Source: WHSW01 sp963846165 (GTDB taxonomy: Bacteria > Actinomycetota > Thermoleophilia > Solirubrobacterales > 70-9). From it: a stretch of 64,000 nucleotides of DNA. Below are positions 1 through 7,897 of this stretch, piece by piece. Under the pieces are notes generated by a model. That model saw only the letters and a program-made list of their open reading frames with translations, was not told where the DNA came from and ran no database searches. The stretch is taken from assembly GCA_963846165.1 (NCBI GenBank), contig CAWJUU010000005.1:248001-312000 (forward strand), read 5' to 3'. How positions within the stretch are numbered: the first letter of the stretch is position 1; each line of letters starts with the position of its first letter. Made by a program: the position numbers and the translations under genes.

Positions 1-1148
1 CCGATCAGCAGCAACGGCGCATCGCGGTAGAGGCGCTCGATCTCGTACTCCTTCGAGTAGCCGTAGCCGCCGTGGATCCGGAAGCACTCCTCGACCACCT
101 CCTTGCCCGTCTCCGAGGCGAACAGCTTCGCCATTCCGGCCTCGAGGTCGGAGCGTTCGCCGGCGTCCTTTAGCCGGGCTGCCTTGGTCGTCAGCAGGCG
201 TGCGGCCTCGACCTTGGTCGCCATCTCGGCGAGCTTGAACTGGATCGCCTGATGCTGGGCGATCGGCTTGCCGAACGTCTTGCGCTCCTGCGAGTAGCGG
301 AGCGCGAGCTCGAGCGCTCGCTGGGCGATCCCGACGCCACGCGCGGCGACGTTGACCCTGCCCACCTCGAGCGCGTCCATCATCTGCTTGAAGCCCTGGC
401 CGACGCCGGCCTCCTCCCCCCCGAGGATGCGCTCGGGCGGGCAGCGATAGCCGTCATAGACGAGCTCGGTGGACTCGACGCCCTTATAGCCCATCTTCTT
501 GATCTTCGGCGGGATCTCGAGCCCGGCGAAGTCACCCTCGTTGCGCTCCGCCCAGGGCTCCTTCTCGGTGATGAAGCAGGTCATCCCCTTATAGGGCGGA
601 TCGGCCTTCGGGTCTGACTTCATGAGCACGAAGACGATGCCCGAGCCGAGGCCGTTGGTGACCCACATCTTCTGGCCGTTGAGCTCCCAGTTGCCGTCGT
701 CGCCCTTCTTCGCCGTCGCCTTGATCCCCTGGACGTCGGAGCCGACCTCGGGCTCCGAGAGCGAGAAGGCGGCGCGGATCTCACCGGTGGCCATCTTCGG
801 CAGGAAATGGTCCTTCTGCTCCTCGGTGCCGAACTTGATCAGCAGGTAGGAGCCGATGAAGTGGGTGTTGACGACGCCCGAGATCGAGATCCAGCCGCGC
901 GAGAGCTCCTCGACGATCATCGCGTAGGTGGTCAGGTCGAGACCCATGCCTCCGTATTCCTCGGGGATCGTGACCCCGAACAGCCCCAGCTCCTTCATCT
1001 GCTCGACGATCGCCTCGGGGAACTTGTCCTCGTGGTCGAACTCCTCGGCGACGGGGAGGATCTCGTTGTCGACGAATTGGCGCACCATCTCGGTGATCGC
1101 CTTCTGCTCGTCGGTCTTCTCCTGGTAGGTCGCGGTCGCTACGGCCAT
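1..1148 (-). CDS. acyl-CoA dehydrogenase, truncated by window edge
   Basis: FAD-dependent alpha,beta-dehydrogenation of an acyl-CoA, passing electrons to ETF. The first 382 codons are present; the C-terminus lies off the left edge. The protein begins MAVATATYQEKTDEQ. It shows the first family signature SLSEPEVGSD and the second, IHGGYGYSKEYEIERLYRDA; the catalytic Glu usually lies just after this, outside the window. The order is the usual N-terminal helical domain, beta-barrel, then C-terminal helical domain. An alternate reading of the substrate (short, medium or branched acyl) cannot be excluded. It runs in the same direction as the reductase behind it, with a 44-bp gap. Confidence 0.93.
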   Translation of the reverse strand, partial: MAVATATYQEKTDEQKAITEMVRQFVDNEILPVAEEFDHEDKFPEAIVEQMKELGLFGVTIPEEYGGMGLDLTTYAMIVEELSRGWISISGVVNTHFIGSYLLIKFGTEEQKDHFLPKMATGEIRAAFSLSEPEVGSDVQGIKATAKKGDDGNWELNGQKMWVTNGLGSGIVFVLMKSDPKADPPYKGMTCFITEKEPWAERNEGDFAGLEIPPKIKKMGYKGVESTELVYDGYRCPPERILGGEEAGVGQGFKQMMDALEVGRVNVAARGVGIAQRALELALRYSQERKTFGKPIAQHQAIQFKLAEMATKVEAARLLTTKAARLKDAGERSDLEAGMAKLFASETGKEVVEECFRIHGGYGYSKEYEIERLYRDAPLLLI

Positions 1149-1192
1149 CGCTCCTCTGAGTCTCTGGGGGGCGCCGAAGGATAACCGTGAAT

Positions 1193-2332
1193 CTAGACCC
1201 GCTCGATCCCCGCCTCGGCGCATCCCGCCTCGAGCGTGTCGAGGCCGAAGCCGTCGGCGGGACCGAGGGCGCCGGATCCCTGGAGGCCGTTGGTTGCGGC
1301 ATGGCCGGCCCCCCAGGCGAGGACACGGCCGGTGAACTCGTAGCCGTTGGCGCCGCGCAACTCGACCGAGGCCAGTTCGCGCTCGCCCGCGCAGGCGATC
1401 GCGACGATCGCCGAGCCGGTGCCGGCGCGGGCCTGCTCGTCGGGGCCGCCGGTCGAGCCGTGGACGAAGCGCCGGTTGAGGGCGTCGATGCCGGCCTTGG
1501 CGCCAGGGAGGCGGACGATTGCGGAGTTGACGGCCGAGAACGCCTGCATCCCCCGCGATGCTGAGCCGAACCAGCCGAGGTAGGCGTTGACCTCTCGCAG
1601 CCCCGGATGGATCCGCGGCAGCGCGAAGTGCTCGGAGGAGCCGACCGAGACCCCCTGGCGACGCTTGCCCGCGGCCTCGAAGGCGCGCACGCGGGCGGCG
1701 CCGCGCTCGGTGCGAATCGCGCCATCGCGCCAAGCGAAGGCCGGCTCGGCGATCGCGCCGGCGAGCGACGCGCGAGTGCCGCCGCTCATCCCGCCGCCCC
1801 CGCCGCCGGTGGCGAAGTAGCCGATCTCGACGCGATCTGCCGCCCCGCCGGCCTCGCGCAGCGCCAGAGCGCCCGCGAGGTTGCCGGGGACCCAGTCGTA
1901 GCCGAACGCGGTCACCAGGGCCGCGCCCGCCTGCTCGGCTCGGGGGCCGAAGTGCTCGAACACCCGCCGGATGAACGCCGGCTCGCCGGTCGAGTCGATG
2001 TAGCTCGCCCCGGCGTCGATAGCGGCCTCGACCGCCGGGTCGCCCCAGCGTGCGAACGGGCCGACGGTGGCGACGATCACGTCGTCCGCCTCGACCAACT
2101 CCCGAACCGAGGCGGGGTCGGCGACGTCGGCGACCGCGGTCTCGAGCCCGCCGAGCTCAGCGGCCATCGCCTCGAGCCGGTCTGCGCTGCGCCCGGCGAG
2201 CACCGGGCGGTCCCCCCGGGCGACCATCGCGTCAGCGGTCAGACGGCCGGTGTAACCGGTGGCGCCGAAGAGAACGATGCGAGGCGTAGCCGAGCCGCGC
2301 CGCTGCTGAGGCGCCTTGTCTGAGCCGGGCAT
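1193..2332 (-). CDS. saccharopine dehydrogenase-like NAD(P)-binding oxidoreductase
   Basis: A 379-residue cytosolic protein of the saccharopine-dehydrogenase/trans-acting enoyl reductase family. A Rossmann fold opens at about residue 19 with IVLFGATGYTGR, followed by LAGRS and a TVGPF segment, as in the family. A Gly-rich loop (GGGGGGMSGGT, about residues 184-194) follows. These proteins are mostly uncharacterised; the mycobacterial relative acts as a trans-acting enoyl reductase in lipid synthesis, but most homologues have no known substrate. Saccharopine metabolism itself is unlikely. The ATG at 2332 is taken; a slightly later start is possible since the first 18 residues are not part of the fold. 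Confidence 0.8.
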   Translation of the reverse strand: MPGSDKAPQQRRGSATPRIVLFGATGYTGRLTADAMVARGDRPVLAGRSADRLEAMAAELGGLETAVADVADPASVRELVEADDVIVATVGPFARWGDPAVEAAIDAGASYIDSTGEPAFIRRVFEHFGPRAEQAGAALVTAFGYDWVPGNLAGALALREAGGAADRVEIGYFATGGGGGGMSGGTRASLAGAIAEPAFAWRDGAIRTERGAARVRAFEAAGKRRQGVSVGSSEHFALPRIHPGLREVNAYLGWFGSASRGMQAFSAVNSAIVRLPGAKAGIDALNRRFVHGSTGGPDEQARAGTGSAIVAIACAGERELASVELRGANGYEFTGRVLAWGAGHAATNGLQGSGALGPADGFGLDTLEAGCAEAGIERV

Positions 2333-2342
2333 GCGAGCGACC

Positions 2343-2852
2343 CTATAGCTCCCAGCCGAAGCAGATCGAGCGATAGTCGGCGCCCTCGCGCTCGTAGAAG
2401 CGGTGGGCGTCGGTGCGCGCCTCGGCCGAGTCGAGCTCGAGGTGGGTGGCGCCGCGCTCGCGGGCCCAGTCGCGGGCGGCGGCGAGCAGCGCGGCGCCGA
2501 TCCCCTGCGAGCGGCGCTCGGGATCGACGGCGAGATCCTCGACCCAGGCCCGGTAGCCGAAGCGAACCGAGTGCAGGTCTTGGTACCCGGTGCAGAAACC
2601 TACGAACGTTCCGCCCGCCTCCCCGGCTTCGCCTCCGGGGGCGGCCGGGTCAGCCGAGCGACGCCGCTCCTCGGCGACGAGCACGCAGGCGTCGTGGGAG
2701 TCGATCGCCTGGCGCAGGGCGACCGCGGCGCGCTTGGGATCCCAGGCCGCCGGTTGCGATCCCGGCGGCGCGAACAGCCACTCATACAGAGCCACGATCG
2801 CCTCCTCCTCCCCGAGGCGCGCGGCTCTGACCTCGAAATCCAAACCAATCAC
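2343..2852 (-). CDS. GNAT-family N-acetyltransferase
   Basis: A 169-residue acetyl-CoA-dependent N-acetyltransferase. The acetyl-CoA-binding motif A is clear as VEDLAVDPERRSQGIGAALL (R/Q-x-x-G-x-G/A), followed by the motif B region with FYEREGAD. The substrate is unknown. A low-complexity insert rich in Ala, Gly and Glu sits at about residues 67-82. It ends 10 bp before the reductase start upstream in the same direction and is divergent from the malyl-CoA lyase gene, 40 bp away. Confidence 0.85.
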   Translation of the reverse strand: MIGLDFEVRAARLGEEEAIVALYEWLFAPPGSQPAAWDPKRAAVALRQAIDSHDACVLVAEERRRSADPAAPGGEAGEAGGTFVGFCTGYQDLHSVRFGYRAWVEDLAVDPERRSQGIGAALLAAARDWARERGATHLELDSAEARTDAHRFYEREGADYRSICFGWEL

Positions 2853-2892
2853 ACGCTAGCGTTGCGCGCGCCAACCCGACCAGGAGACCAAC

Positions 2893-3942
2893 TTGCGCAA
2901 CCCCCGTGACTTCTTCAAGCCGCTCGCGATCGGTGCCCCCGATCCGGTCGCCGAGGTGCCCTTCAAGCCTTCGCGGATGATCCATTTCTTCGACGCTTCG
3001 AACGAGAAGATGGCGGCCAAGGTCCCCGAGATGGCGAAGCAGGCCGACATCCTGCTCGGCAACCTCGAGGACGCGATCTCGGTCGACAACAAGGTCGCCG
3101 CGCGCGAGGGGCTGGTCGAGGTCGCCCGGCAGGTCGACTTCGGCGAGACGGCGCTGTGGACGCGGGTCAACTCGCTCGAGAGCCCCTGGGTGCTCGACGA
3201 CCTGACCACGCTGGTGACCGAGATCGGCGACAAGCTCGAGGTGATCATGGTGCCGAAGGTCGAAGGCGCCTGGGACATCCACTACGTCGACCGCCTGCTC
3301 GCCCAGCTCGAGGCGAAGGCGGGCGTCGAGCGCCCGATCCTGGTGCACGCGATCCTCGAGACGGCGCTGGGCGTCGTCAACGTCGAGGAGATCGCCACCG
3401 CCTCGCCGCGGATGCAGGGGATGAGCTTCGGCCCCGCCGACCTCGCCGCGTCGCGGCGGATGAAGACCACCCGCGTCGGCGGTGGACACCCCGGCTACCT
3501 GGTGATCAACGACCCCGATCCCGACGACCCCGACGCTCCGCGTGCGACCGCCCAGCAGGACCCCTGGCACTACTCAATCGCCCGCATGGTCGATGCCTGC
3601 ACCTCGGCGGGACTGCTGCCCTTCTACGGTCCCTACGGCGACATCCAGGACACCAAGGGCTGCGAGGCGCAGTTCCGCGCCGCCTTCCTGCTCGGCTGCG
3701 TCGGCGCCTGGTCGCTGCATCCGGCGCAGATCGAGATCGCGAAGAAGGTCTTCAGCCCCGACCCGGACGAGGTCAAGTTCGCGATCAAGGTGATCGAGGC
3801 GATCCCCGACGGCCGCGGCGTCCACATGATCGACGGCAAGATGCAGGACGACGCGACCTGGAAGCAGTGCAAGGTGATGGTCGAGCTCGCCGAGATGCTG
3901 GCGCGCAAGGACCCGGAGCTCGCCGAGGCTTACGGGCTCTGA
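2893..3942 (+). CDS. mcl: malyl-CoA / beta-methylmalyl-CoA lyase (HpcH/HpaI-CitE family)
   Basis: Reversible cleavage of malyl-CoA to acetyl-CoA and glyoxylate, and often of methylmalyl- or citramalyl-CoA. The 349 residues match from end to end my memory of the Chloroflexus aurantiacus 3-hydroxypropionate-cycle enzyme: FYKPLAIGAP-like start (here FFKPLAIGAP), GNLEDAI, ALWTRVNS, VPKVEGAWDIH, HAILETA, FGPADLAASR, MKTTRVGGGHP and the C-terminal MIDGKMQDDATWKQ. The Glu of ILETA and the Asp of GPAD are the expected Mg ligands. The start is TTG with CAGGAGA six bases upstream. A strong hairpin follows the stop. With the CoA-ligase pair near 9.3-11.5 kb it could convert malate to acetyl-CoA plus glyoxylate; that pairing is inference. 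Confidence 0.92.
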   Translation: MRNPRDFFKPLAIGAPDPVAEVPFKPSRMIHFFDASNEKMAAKVPEMAKQADILLGNLEDAISVDNKVAAREGLVEVARQVDFGETALWTRVNSLESPWVLDDLTTLVTEIGDKLEVIMVPKVEGAWDIHYVDRLLAQLEAKAGVERPILVHAILETALGVVNVEEIATASPRMQGMSFGPADLAASRRMKTTRVGGGHPGYLVINDPDPDDPDAPRATAQQDPWHYSIARMVDACTSAGLLPFYGPYGDIQDTKGCEAQFRAAFLLGCVGAWSLHPAQIEIAKKVFSPDPDEVKFAIKVIEAIPDGRGVHMIDGKMQDDATWKQCKVMVELAEMLARKDPELAEAYGL

Positions 3943-3943
3943 C

Positions 3944-3967
3944 GGGGCGGGGCGGAAGCCCCGCCCC
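3944..3967. terminator. strong GC hairpin between convergent genes
   Basis: GGGGCGGGGC, a GGAA loop, then GCCCCGCCCC: a perfect 10-bp stem right after the lyase stop and 21 bp before the stop of the convergent gene. There is no T-run, so it may work in both directions with low intrinsic efficiency. Confidence 0.7.
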
Positions 3968-3988
3968 TAACAGGGCCGTGGTGCGGGC

Positions 3989-4492
3989 CTAGCCGTCGAA
4001 CCAGGCGTAGACGTCCTGAACCGAGCCCGCCGCCGCCACCTGGACGACCGCGTCCGAATGCGAGGCCGGGCAGCCGAGGGCCGTGACCGCGGAGCCGATC
4101 GCCATCTGCGCCGCGTTGATCGGCGGCGCACCCGCGCCGACTCCTCTGCTCGCTCCGCCGAGCTTCGGCACGAACTCCAAGTCGAGACAGGCGACGTTGG
4201 CGACCGGCTGGTTGAACGACACGATCCCCCGGCTCTCGCCCGGGACGAACGTGCCCGAGCTGTTGAAGTGCAGATAGGCACGGGGGAGCCCGTCTCCCGC
4301 CAACTTCGCGTCCGTCACCGCCCCGTTCGCGAGCTTGTCCGTTGTCACCGCCGCGTCCTTGAGCTTCTTGCCGGCGACGGACTCGTTCTTGAGCTTCTTG
4401 CCGTTGATCTTGGTCGCCGCGTACGCGGTCCCAAACAATGCGACGAACAGCGCGATCATCGCGATCACGAAGCTCGGCGTGGGCTTCCTCAT
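3989..4492 (-). CDS. secreted or membrane-anchored protein of unknown function
   Basis: 167 residues. An N-terminal hydrophobic segment (FVIAMIALFVALFGTAYAA, residues 8-26) reads as a signal peptide or anchor. It is followed by a Lys/Asn-rich stretch with imperfect repeats (INGKKLKNES, VAGKKLKDAA, VTTDKLANGA, VTDAKLAGDG; about ten residues each). Such repeats after a leader are common in Thermoleophilia. The C-terminal half has two Cys and no domain I recognise. No function is assigned. It is convergent with the lyase gene and divergent from the thioesterase. Confidence 0.7.
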   Translation of the reverse strand: MRKPTPSFVIAMIALFVALFGTAYAATKINGKKLKNESVAGKKLKDAAVTTDKLANGAVTDAKLAGDGLPRAYLHFNSSGTFVPGESRGIVSFNQPVANVACLDLEFVPKLGGASRGVGAGAPPINAAQMAIGSAVTALGCPASHSDAVVQVAAAGSVQDVYAWFDG

Positions 4493-4599
4493 CTCTGCCT
4501 CCTTGAGTGGATTGCCGCCCGAGCGAGTGCGAGGCCGGGCGCTGCCGCCGCGACCCTACACGCTCCCCTGCGGACGGCTCAACTGATAGACCGCAGCGA

Positions 4600-5007
4600 A
4601 TGACCGAGCAGGCTCTCCGCCACCCCATCCGGGTCCGCTTTCACGAGTGCGACCCGCAGGGCGTCGTCTTCAACGCCAACTACCTCGCCTGGTTCGACAT
4701 GGCGATCACCGAGCTCTGGCGCCCATTCGGCGGTTACGAGATGATGGCCGACGCGGGCACCGACATCGTCGTCGCAGAGGCCGTCGTCCGCTACCTCGCC
4801 CCGGCGCGCTTCGACGAGGAGCTCGACCTGGTCGTCCGCGGCGTACGCCTCGGCAACACCTCGATCACCACCGAGCTCGCGGTCGAGCGCGCCGGTGAGC
4901 CGATCGCCGAGGGCGAGCTTCGCCACGTGTTCGTGAACGCGAGTGAGGGCGGGACGGCGCCGATCCCGGCACCGGTTCGAGCAGGGCTTGAGCCCTACGC
5001 GCCCTGA
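4600..5007 (+). CDS. hotdog-fold acyl-CoA thioesterase (YbgC/FcbC type)
   Basis: Hydrolyses an acyl-CoA thioester. 135 residues from the ATG at 4600 (an in-frame extension back to 4507 has no similarity and runs through the promoter area). The 4-hydroxybenzoyl-CoA thioesterase signature is plain: VRFHECDPQGVVFNANYLAW, with the Asp of CDPQG as the likely catalytic residue and HHY-like substitution NANY. The rest, ITTELAVERAG and LRHVFVN, fits the hotdog sheet. The substrate is not readable. It is a lone gene, followed within 3 bp by the operator region of the next pair. Confidence 0.87.
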   Translation: MTEQALRHPIRVRFHECDPQGVVFNANYLAWFDMAITELWRPFGGYEMMADAGTDIVVAEAVVRYLAPARFDEELDLVVRGVRLGNTSITTELAVERAGEPIAEGELRHVFVNASEGGTAPIPAPVRAGLEPYAP

Positions 5008-5009
5008 AC

Positions 5010-5045
5010 TATAGCTAAAATGTTATATAGCAAAATCGTTATAAT
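5010..5045 (+). promoter_or_regulatory. tandem palindromic operators over a TATAAT -10 box
   Basis: Two copies of TATAGC-N6-GTTATA (5010-5027 and 5026-5043), each an 18-bp dyad with half sites TATARC, overlap by two bases and cover a perfect -10 hexamer TATAAT at 5040-5045. They lie 15 bp upstream of an XRE-type HTH gene. The AT-rich block stands out in this GC-rich sequence. The likely reading is autorepression by the HTH protein, as in toxin-antitoxin loci; a good -35 is not evident. Confidence 0.7.
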
Positions 5046-5059
5046 AGGGTCTTGTCACC

Positions 5060-5395
5060 ATGCTGCTGCCCGGAAGACTTCTGAAGCAAGCGCGCCTGAG
5101 TGCAGGGCTAACGCAGGCGCAGCTCGCGGGCCGGCTGAGGACCTCGCAACCGGCAATCGCCCGGCTCGAGTCCGGTCGCTCGAACCCTCGTGTGTCCACG
5201 CTCCGCGACGCAATCGCCGCCACCGGTCATGAGCTCGAGATCGAGCTGGTCCGCGCCGGCTACCCCACCGTCGACGAGACGCTGATCGTCGGCAATTTGC
5301 GGCTCACCCCCGGCGAGCGCTTGCGGAAGTTCAGCGGCGCTTACCGGGGGGCGAGATCGTTCGCCGGCGCCGCTCTCAGAGGCAGTGGACCCTAA
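5060..5395 (+). CDS. XRE-family HTH protein, probable antitoxin/repressor
   Basis: 111 residues. A Cro/C1-type helix-turn-helix fills residues 4-58 (LLKQARLSAGLTQAQLAGRL, then TSQPAIARLESGRSNPRVSTL). The C-terminal half, with YPTVDETL and LTPGERLRKF, resembles linkers seen in HTH proteins paired with nucleotidyltransferases. It overlaps the next gene by 11 bp, so the two are translated together. Twin palindromes over its -10 box suggest it represses its own operon. The antitoxin role is inference from the pairing. Confidence 0.82.
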   Translation: MLLPGRLLKQARLSAGLTQAQLAGRLRTSQPAIARLESGRSNPRVSTLRDAIAATGHELEIELVRAGYPTVDETLIVGNLRLTPGERLRKFSGAYRGARSFAGAALRGSGP

Positions 5396-5912
5396 GCAGC
5401 GGATTCCCGCGCAGTGGCCCGAGTTCGATCTCGAGGCGCTGCTGGCGGCGCTCAGCTCCGCCGAGGTCGACTACGTCGTCATCGGTGGAATCGCGATGGT
5501 CGCCCACGGATCAGCGAGGCTCACGCGAGACCTCGACATCGTCTTCTCCCCGGACGATGACAACCTCGAACGACTCGGGAGGGCGCTGGCCGGACTCGGC
5601 GCTCGCCTTCGCGGCGTCGATGACGACGTCCCGTTCATCGCCGACGCCGCAACGCTCGCGCGGGTGGACATCCTGACGCTCGAGACGTCCTCCGGCTGGC
5701 TTGACGTGCACCGGCGCCCGGCAGGTGCACCGCCCTATCGGACGCTGCGCAAGAACGCAGAGCCGATCGAGCTTGGCGACCTATCCGTTCTCGTCGCTTC
5801 GCCCGCCGATCTCAAAGCGATGAAACAGACCGCCGCCCGGCCCCATGACCTGATCGACCTCGAGTATCTCGACGTGATCATCCGGCTGCGCCGCGAGCGC
5901 GGCGGTCGCTAG
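5385..5912 (+). CDS. nucleotidyltransferase-fold protein, probable toxin partner
   Basis: 175 residues from a GTG. Pol-beta-like nucleotidyltransferase core: VIGGIAMVAHGSARLTRDLD, where G-G-x9-10-T-R-D-x-D gives the two metal-binding Asp residues, followed by the third Asp in VDILTL. The family includes AbiEii/MNT-like toxins and uncharacterised nucleotidyltransferases that modify tRNA or proteins. It starts inside the 3' end of the HTH gene and ends convergent with the PEP carboxykinase gene, their stops sharing the palindrome CTAG. Target and toxicity are not known. Confidence 0.8.
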   Translation: MDPKQRIPAQWPEFDLEALLAALSSAEVDYVVIGGIAMVAHGSARLTRDLDIVFSPDDDNLERLGRALAGLGARLRGVDDDVPFIADAATLARVDILTLETSSGWLDVHRRPAGAPPYRTLRKNAEPIELGDLSVLVASPADLKAMKQTAARPHDLIDLEYLDVIIRLRRERGGR

Positions 5913-7720
5913 CCCAGCCGCCGCTTGAGCGCCTCGAGCTGCTCGGTGATCTCGGCCGGGAGCCGATCGCCGAACTGCGCCAGGAACTCCTCGAGCTGAG
6001 GGAGCTGTACCCGCAGCGCCTCGGGGTCGACGGTGAGCAGCTCGCGCATCGCCTCGTCGGAGACGTCGGCTCCCTCGAGCATCAGCTGGCCTTCGGCAGG
6101 GACGAGGCCGACCGGGGTCTCAACCGTCTCCCCCTCTCCGTCGCAGCGGCGGAAGACCCACTCGAGCACGCGGCTGTTCTCGCCGAACCCCGGCCAGATG
6201 AACCTGCCGTCCTCGTCCTTTCTGAACCAGTTGACGAGAAAGATCCTGGGCAGCTTCTCAGCGTCGGCCTCGCGGCCGAGCTTGAGCCAGTGGGAGAAGT
6301 AATCGGCCATGTGGTAGCCGCAGAAGGGCAGCATCGCCATCGGGTCGAAGCGAAGCTTGCCCACCTCTCCCGCCGCGGCGGCCGTCGTCTGCACCGACAT
6401 CGTCGCGCCGAGGAAGACGCCGTGCTCCCAGTCGAACGCCTCGCTGACCAGCGGCACCGCCGTCGCCCGGCGGCCCCCGAAGAGGAAGGCGTCGATCGGT
6501 ACCCCGGCGGGGTCCTCCCACTCCGGTGCGATCGACGGGCACTGCGCCGCCGGCGTCGTGAAGCGGGCGTTGGGGTGCGCGGCCGGCTGGTCGGACTCCG
6601 GGGTCCAGTCGTTGCCGTTCCAGTCGATCGCGTGCTCGGGTGGCTCCCCCGTCATCCCCTCCCACCAGATGTCGCCGTCGTCGGTGAGCGCGCAGTTGGT
6701 GAAGATCGAGTTGCGCTCGATCGTCGCCATCGCGTTCGGGTTCGTCTTGTGGCTCGTGTTCGGGGCGACGCCGAAGAAGCCGGCCTCGGGATTGACCGCA
6801 TAGAGGCGCCCGTCGTCGCCGAACTTCATCCAGGCGATGTCGTCGCCGACCGTTTCCGCTGTCCAGCCCTCGAGCGTCGGGATCAGCATCGACAGGTTGG
6901 TCTTGCCCGACGCCGAGGGGAAGGCGCCGGCGACGTACTTGACCCCGCCCTCGGGCGAGGTCAGCTTCAGGATCAGCATGTGCTCGGCCATCCAGCCCTC
7001 GTCGCGAGCCATCGCCGAGGCGATCCGAAGCGCGAAGCACTTCTTGCCCAGCAGCGCGTTGCCGCCGTAGCCCGAGCCGTAGGACCAGATCTCGCGACTC
7101 TCGGGGAAGTGGACGATGTACTTGTTGTCGGGGTTGCACGGCCAGGCCACGTCATCCTGCCCGTCGGCGAGCGGCAGACCGACCGAGTGCAGGCAGGGAA
7201 CGAAGTCGCCGTCGGCGCCCAGCGCCTCGAGCGCGCCGTCGCCCATCCGGGTCATGATCCGCATCGAGGTGGCCACGTACGGGGAGTCGGTGAGCTGGAC
7301 CCCGATCTCGGCGATCGGCGAGCCCAGCGGCCCCATCGAGAACGGGACGACGTACATCGTGCGCCCCCGCATCGCGCCGCCGAACAGGCCCTTGAGCTCC
7401 TTGCGCATCTCGGTCGGCTCGCGCCAGTTGTTGGTCGGCCCGGCGTCATCCTCGGACTCGCTGCAGATGAAGGTGCGGTCCTCGACCCGGGCGACGTCGC
7501 CGGGGTCCGAGCGCGCGAGGTAGGAGTTCGGCCGCTTGGCGTCCGACAGCTTCTCGAAGGTTCCCGCCTCGACCATCTCCTGGCACAGCCGGTCGTACTC
7601 CTCGGCCGAGCCGTCACACCAATGGATCGAGTCGGGCCTGGTCAGCTCGGTGATCTCCTCGACCCAAGCGATCAGCTTCGGGTTCTTGGTCTCGATCTCC
7701 GAGGCGGCGCTGGTGCTCAA
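5909..7720 (-). CDS. pckG: phosphoenolpyruvate carboxykinase (GTP)
   Basis: Interconverts oxaloacetate plus GTP with PEP, CO2 and GDP; first step of gluconeogenesis. 603 residues from a TTG start at 7720, behind GAGGAAG; a longer frame to 7807 has no similarity. Clear family segments: RTMYVVPFSMGP, GSGYGGNALLGKKCFALRIA, PSASGKTNLSML (P-loop), EAFDWEHGVFLGAT, and MLPFCGYHMADYFSHWL. The hyper-reactive Cys normally found in the P-loop (PSACGKTN) is Ser here, residue 271, read from TCG. All other substrate-loop residues look normal, so the enzyme is probably active. Confidence 0.95.
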   Translation of the reverse strand: MSTSAASEIETKNPKLIAWVEEITELTRPDSIHWCDGSAEEYDRLCQEMVEAGTFEKLSDAKRPNSYLARSDPGDVARVEDRTFICSESEDDAGPTNNWREPTEMRKELKGLFGGAMRGRTMYVVPFSMGPLGSPIAEIGVQLTDSPYVATSMRIMTRMGDGALEALGADGDFVPCLHSVGLPLADGQDDVAWPCNPDNKYIVHFPESREIWSYGSGYGGNALLGKKCFALRIASAMARDEGWMAEHMLILKLTSPEGGVKYVAGAFPSASGKTNLSMLIPTLEGWTAETVGDDIAWMKFGDDGRLYAVNPEAGFFGVAPNTSHKTNPNAMATIERNSIFTNCALTDDGDIWWEGMTGEPPEHAIDWNGNDWTPESDQPAAHPNARFTTPAAQCPSIAPEWEDPAGVPIDAFLFGGRRATAVPLVSEAFDWEHGVFLGATMSVQTTAAAAGEVGKLRFDPMAMLPFCGYHMADYFSHWLKLGREADAEKLPRIFLVNWFRKDEDGRFIWPGFGENSRVLEWVFRRCDGEGETVETPVGLVPAEGQLMLEGADVSDEAMRELLTVDPEALRVQLPQLEEFLAQFGDRLPAEITEQLEALKRRLG

Positions 7721-7897
7721 GTTGCGGTCACTTCCTCTCGTCGTGGGCTCATCGCGGCGCCATTGTGGCGCACGGCGGAGCGTACGGTGCCGGCCCCGTC
7801 GTGGCACTTGGCACGAGCCCCGGCCGTTGTGCGAGACGCGATTGACGGCTTTGGGTGTCTATGACTACCTAACGCGTCAGCGGCCCGATTTCCATCG

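Noticed and set aside
6290..7864. A 524-codon plus-strand frame
   Set aside because: Antisense shadow of the PEP carboxykinase gene.
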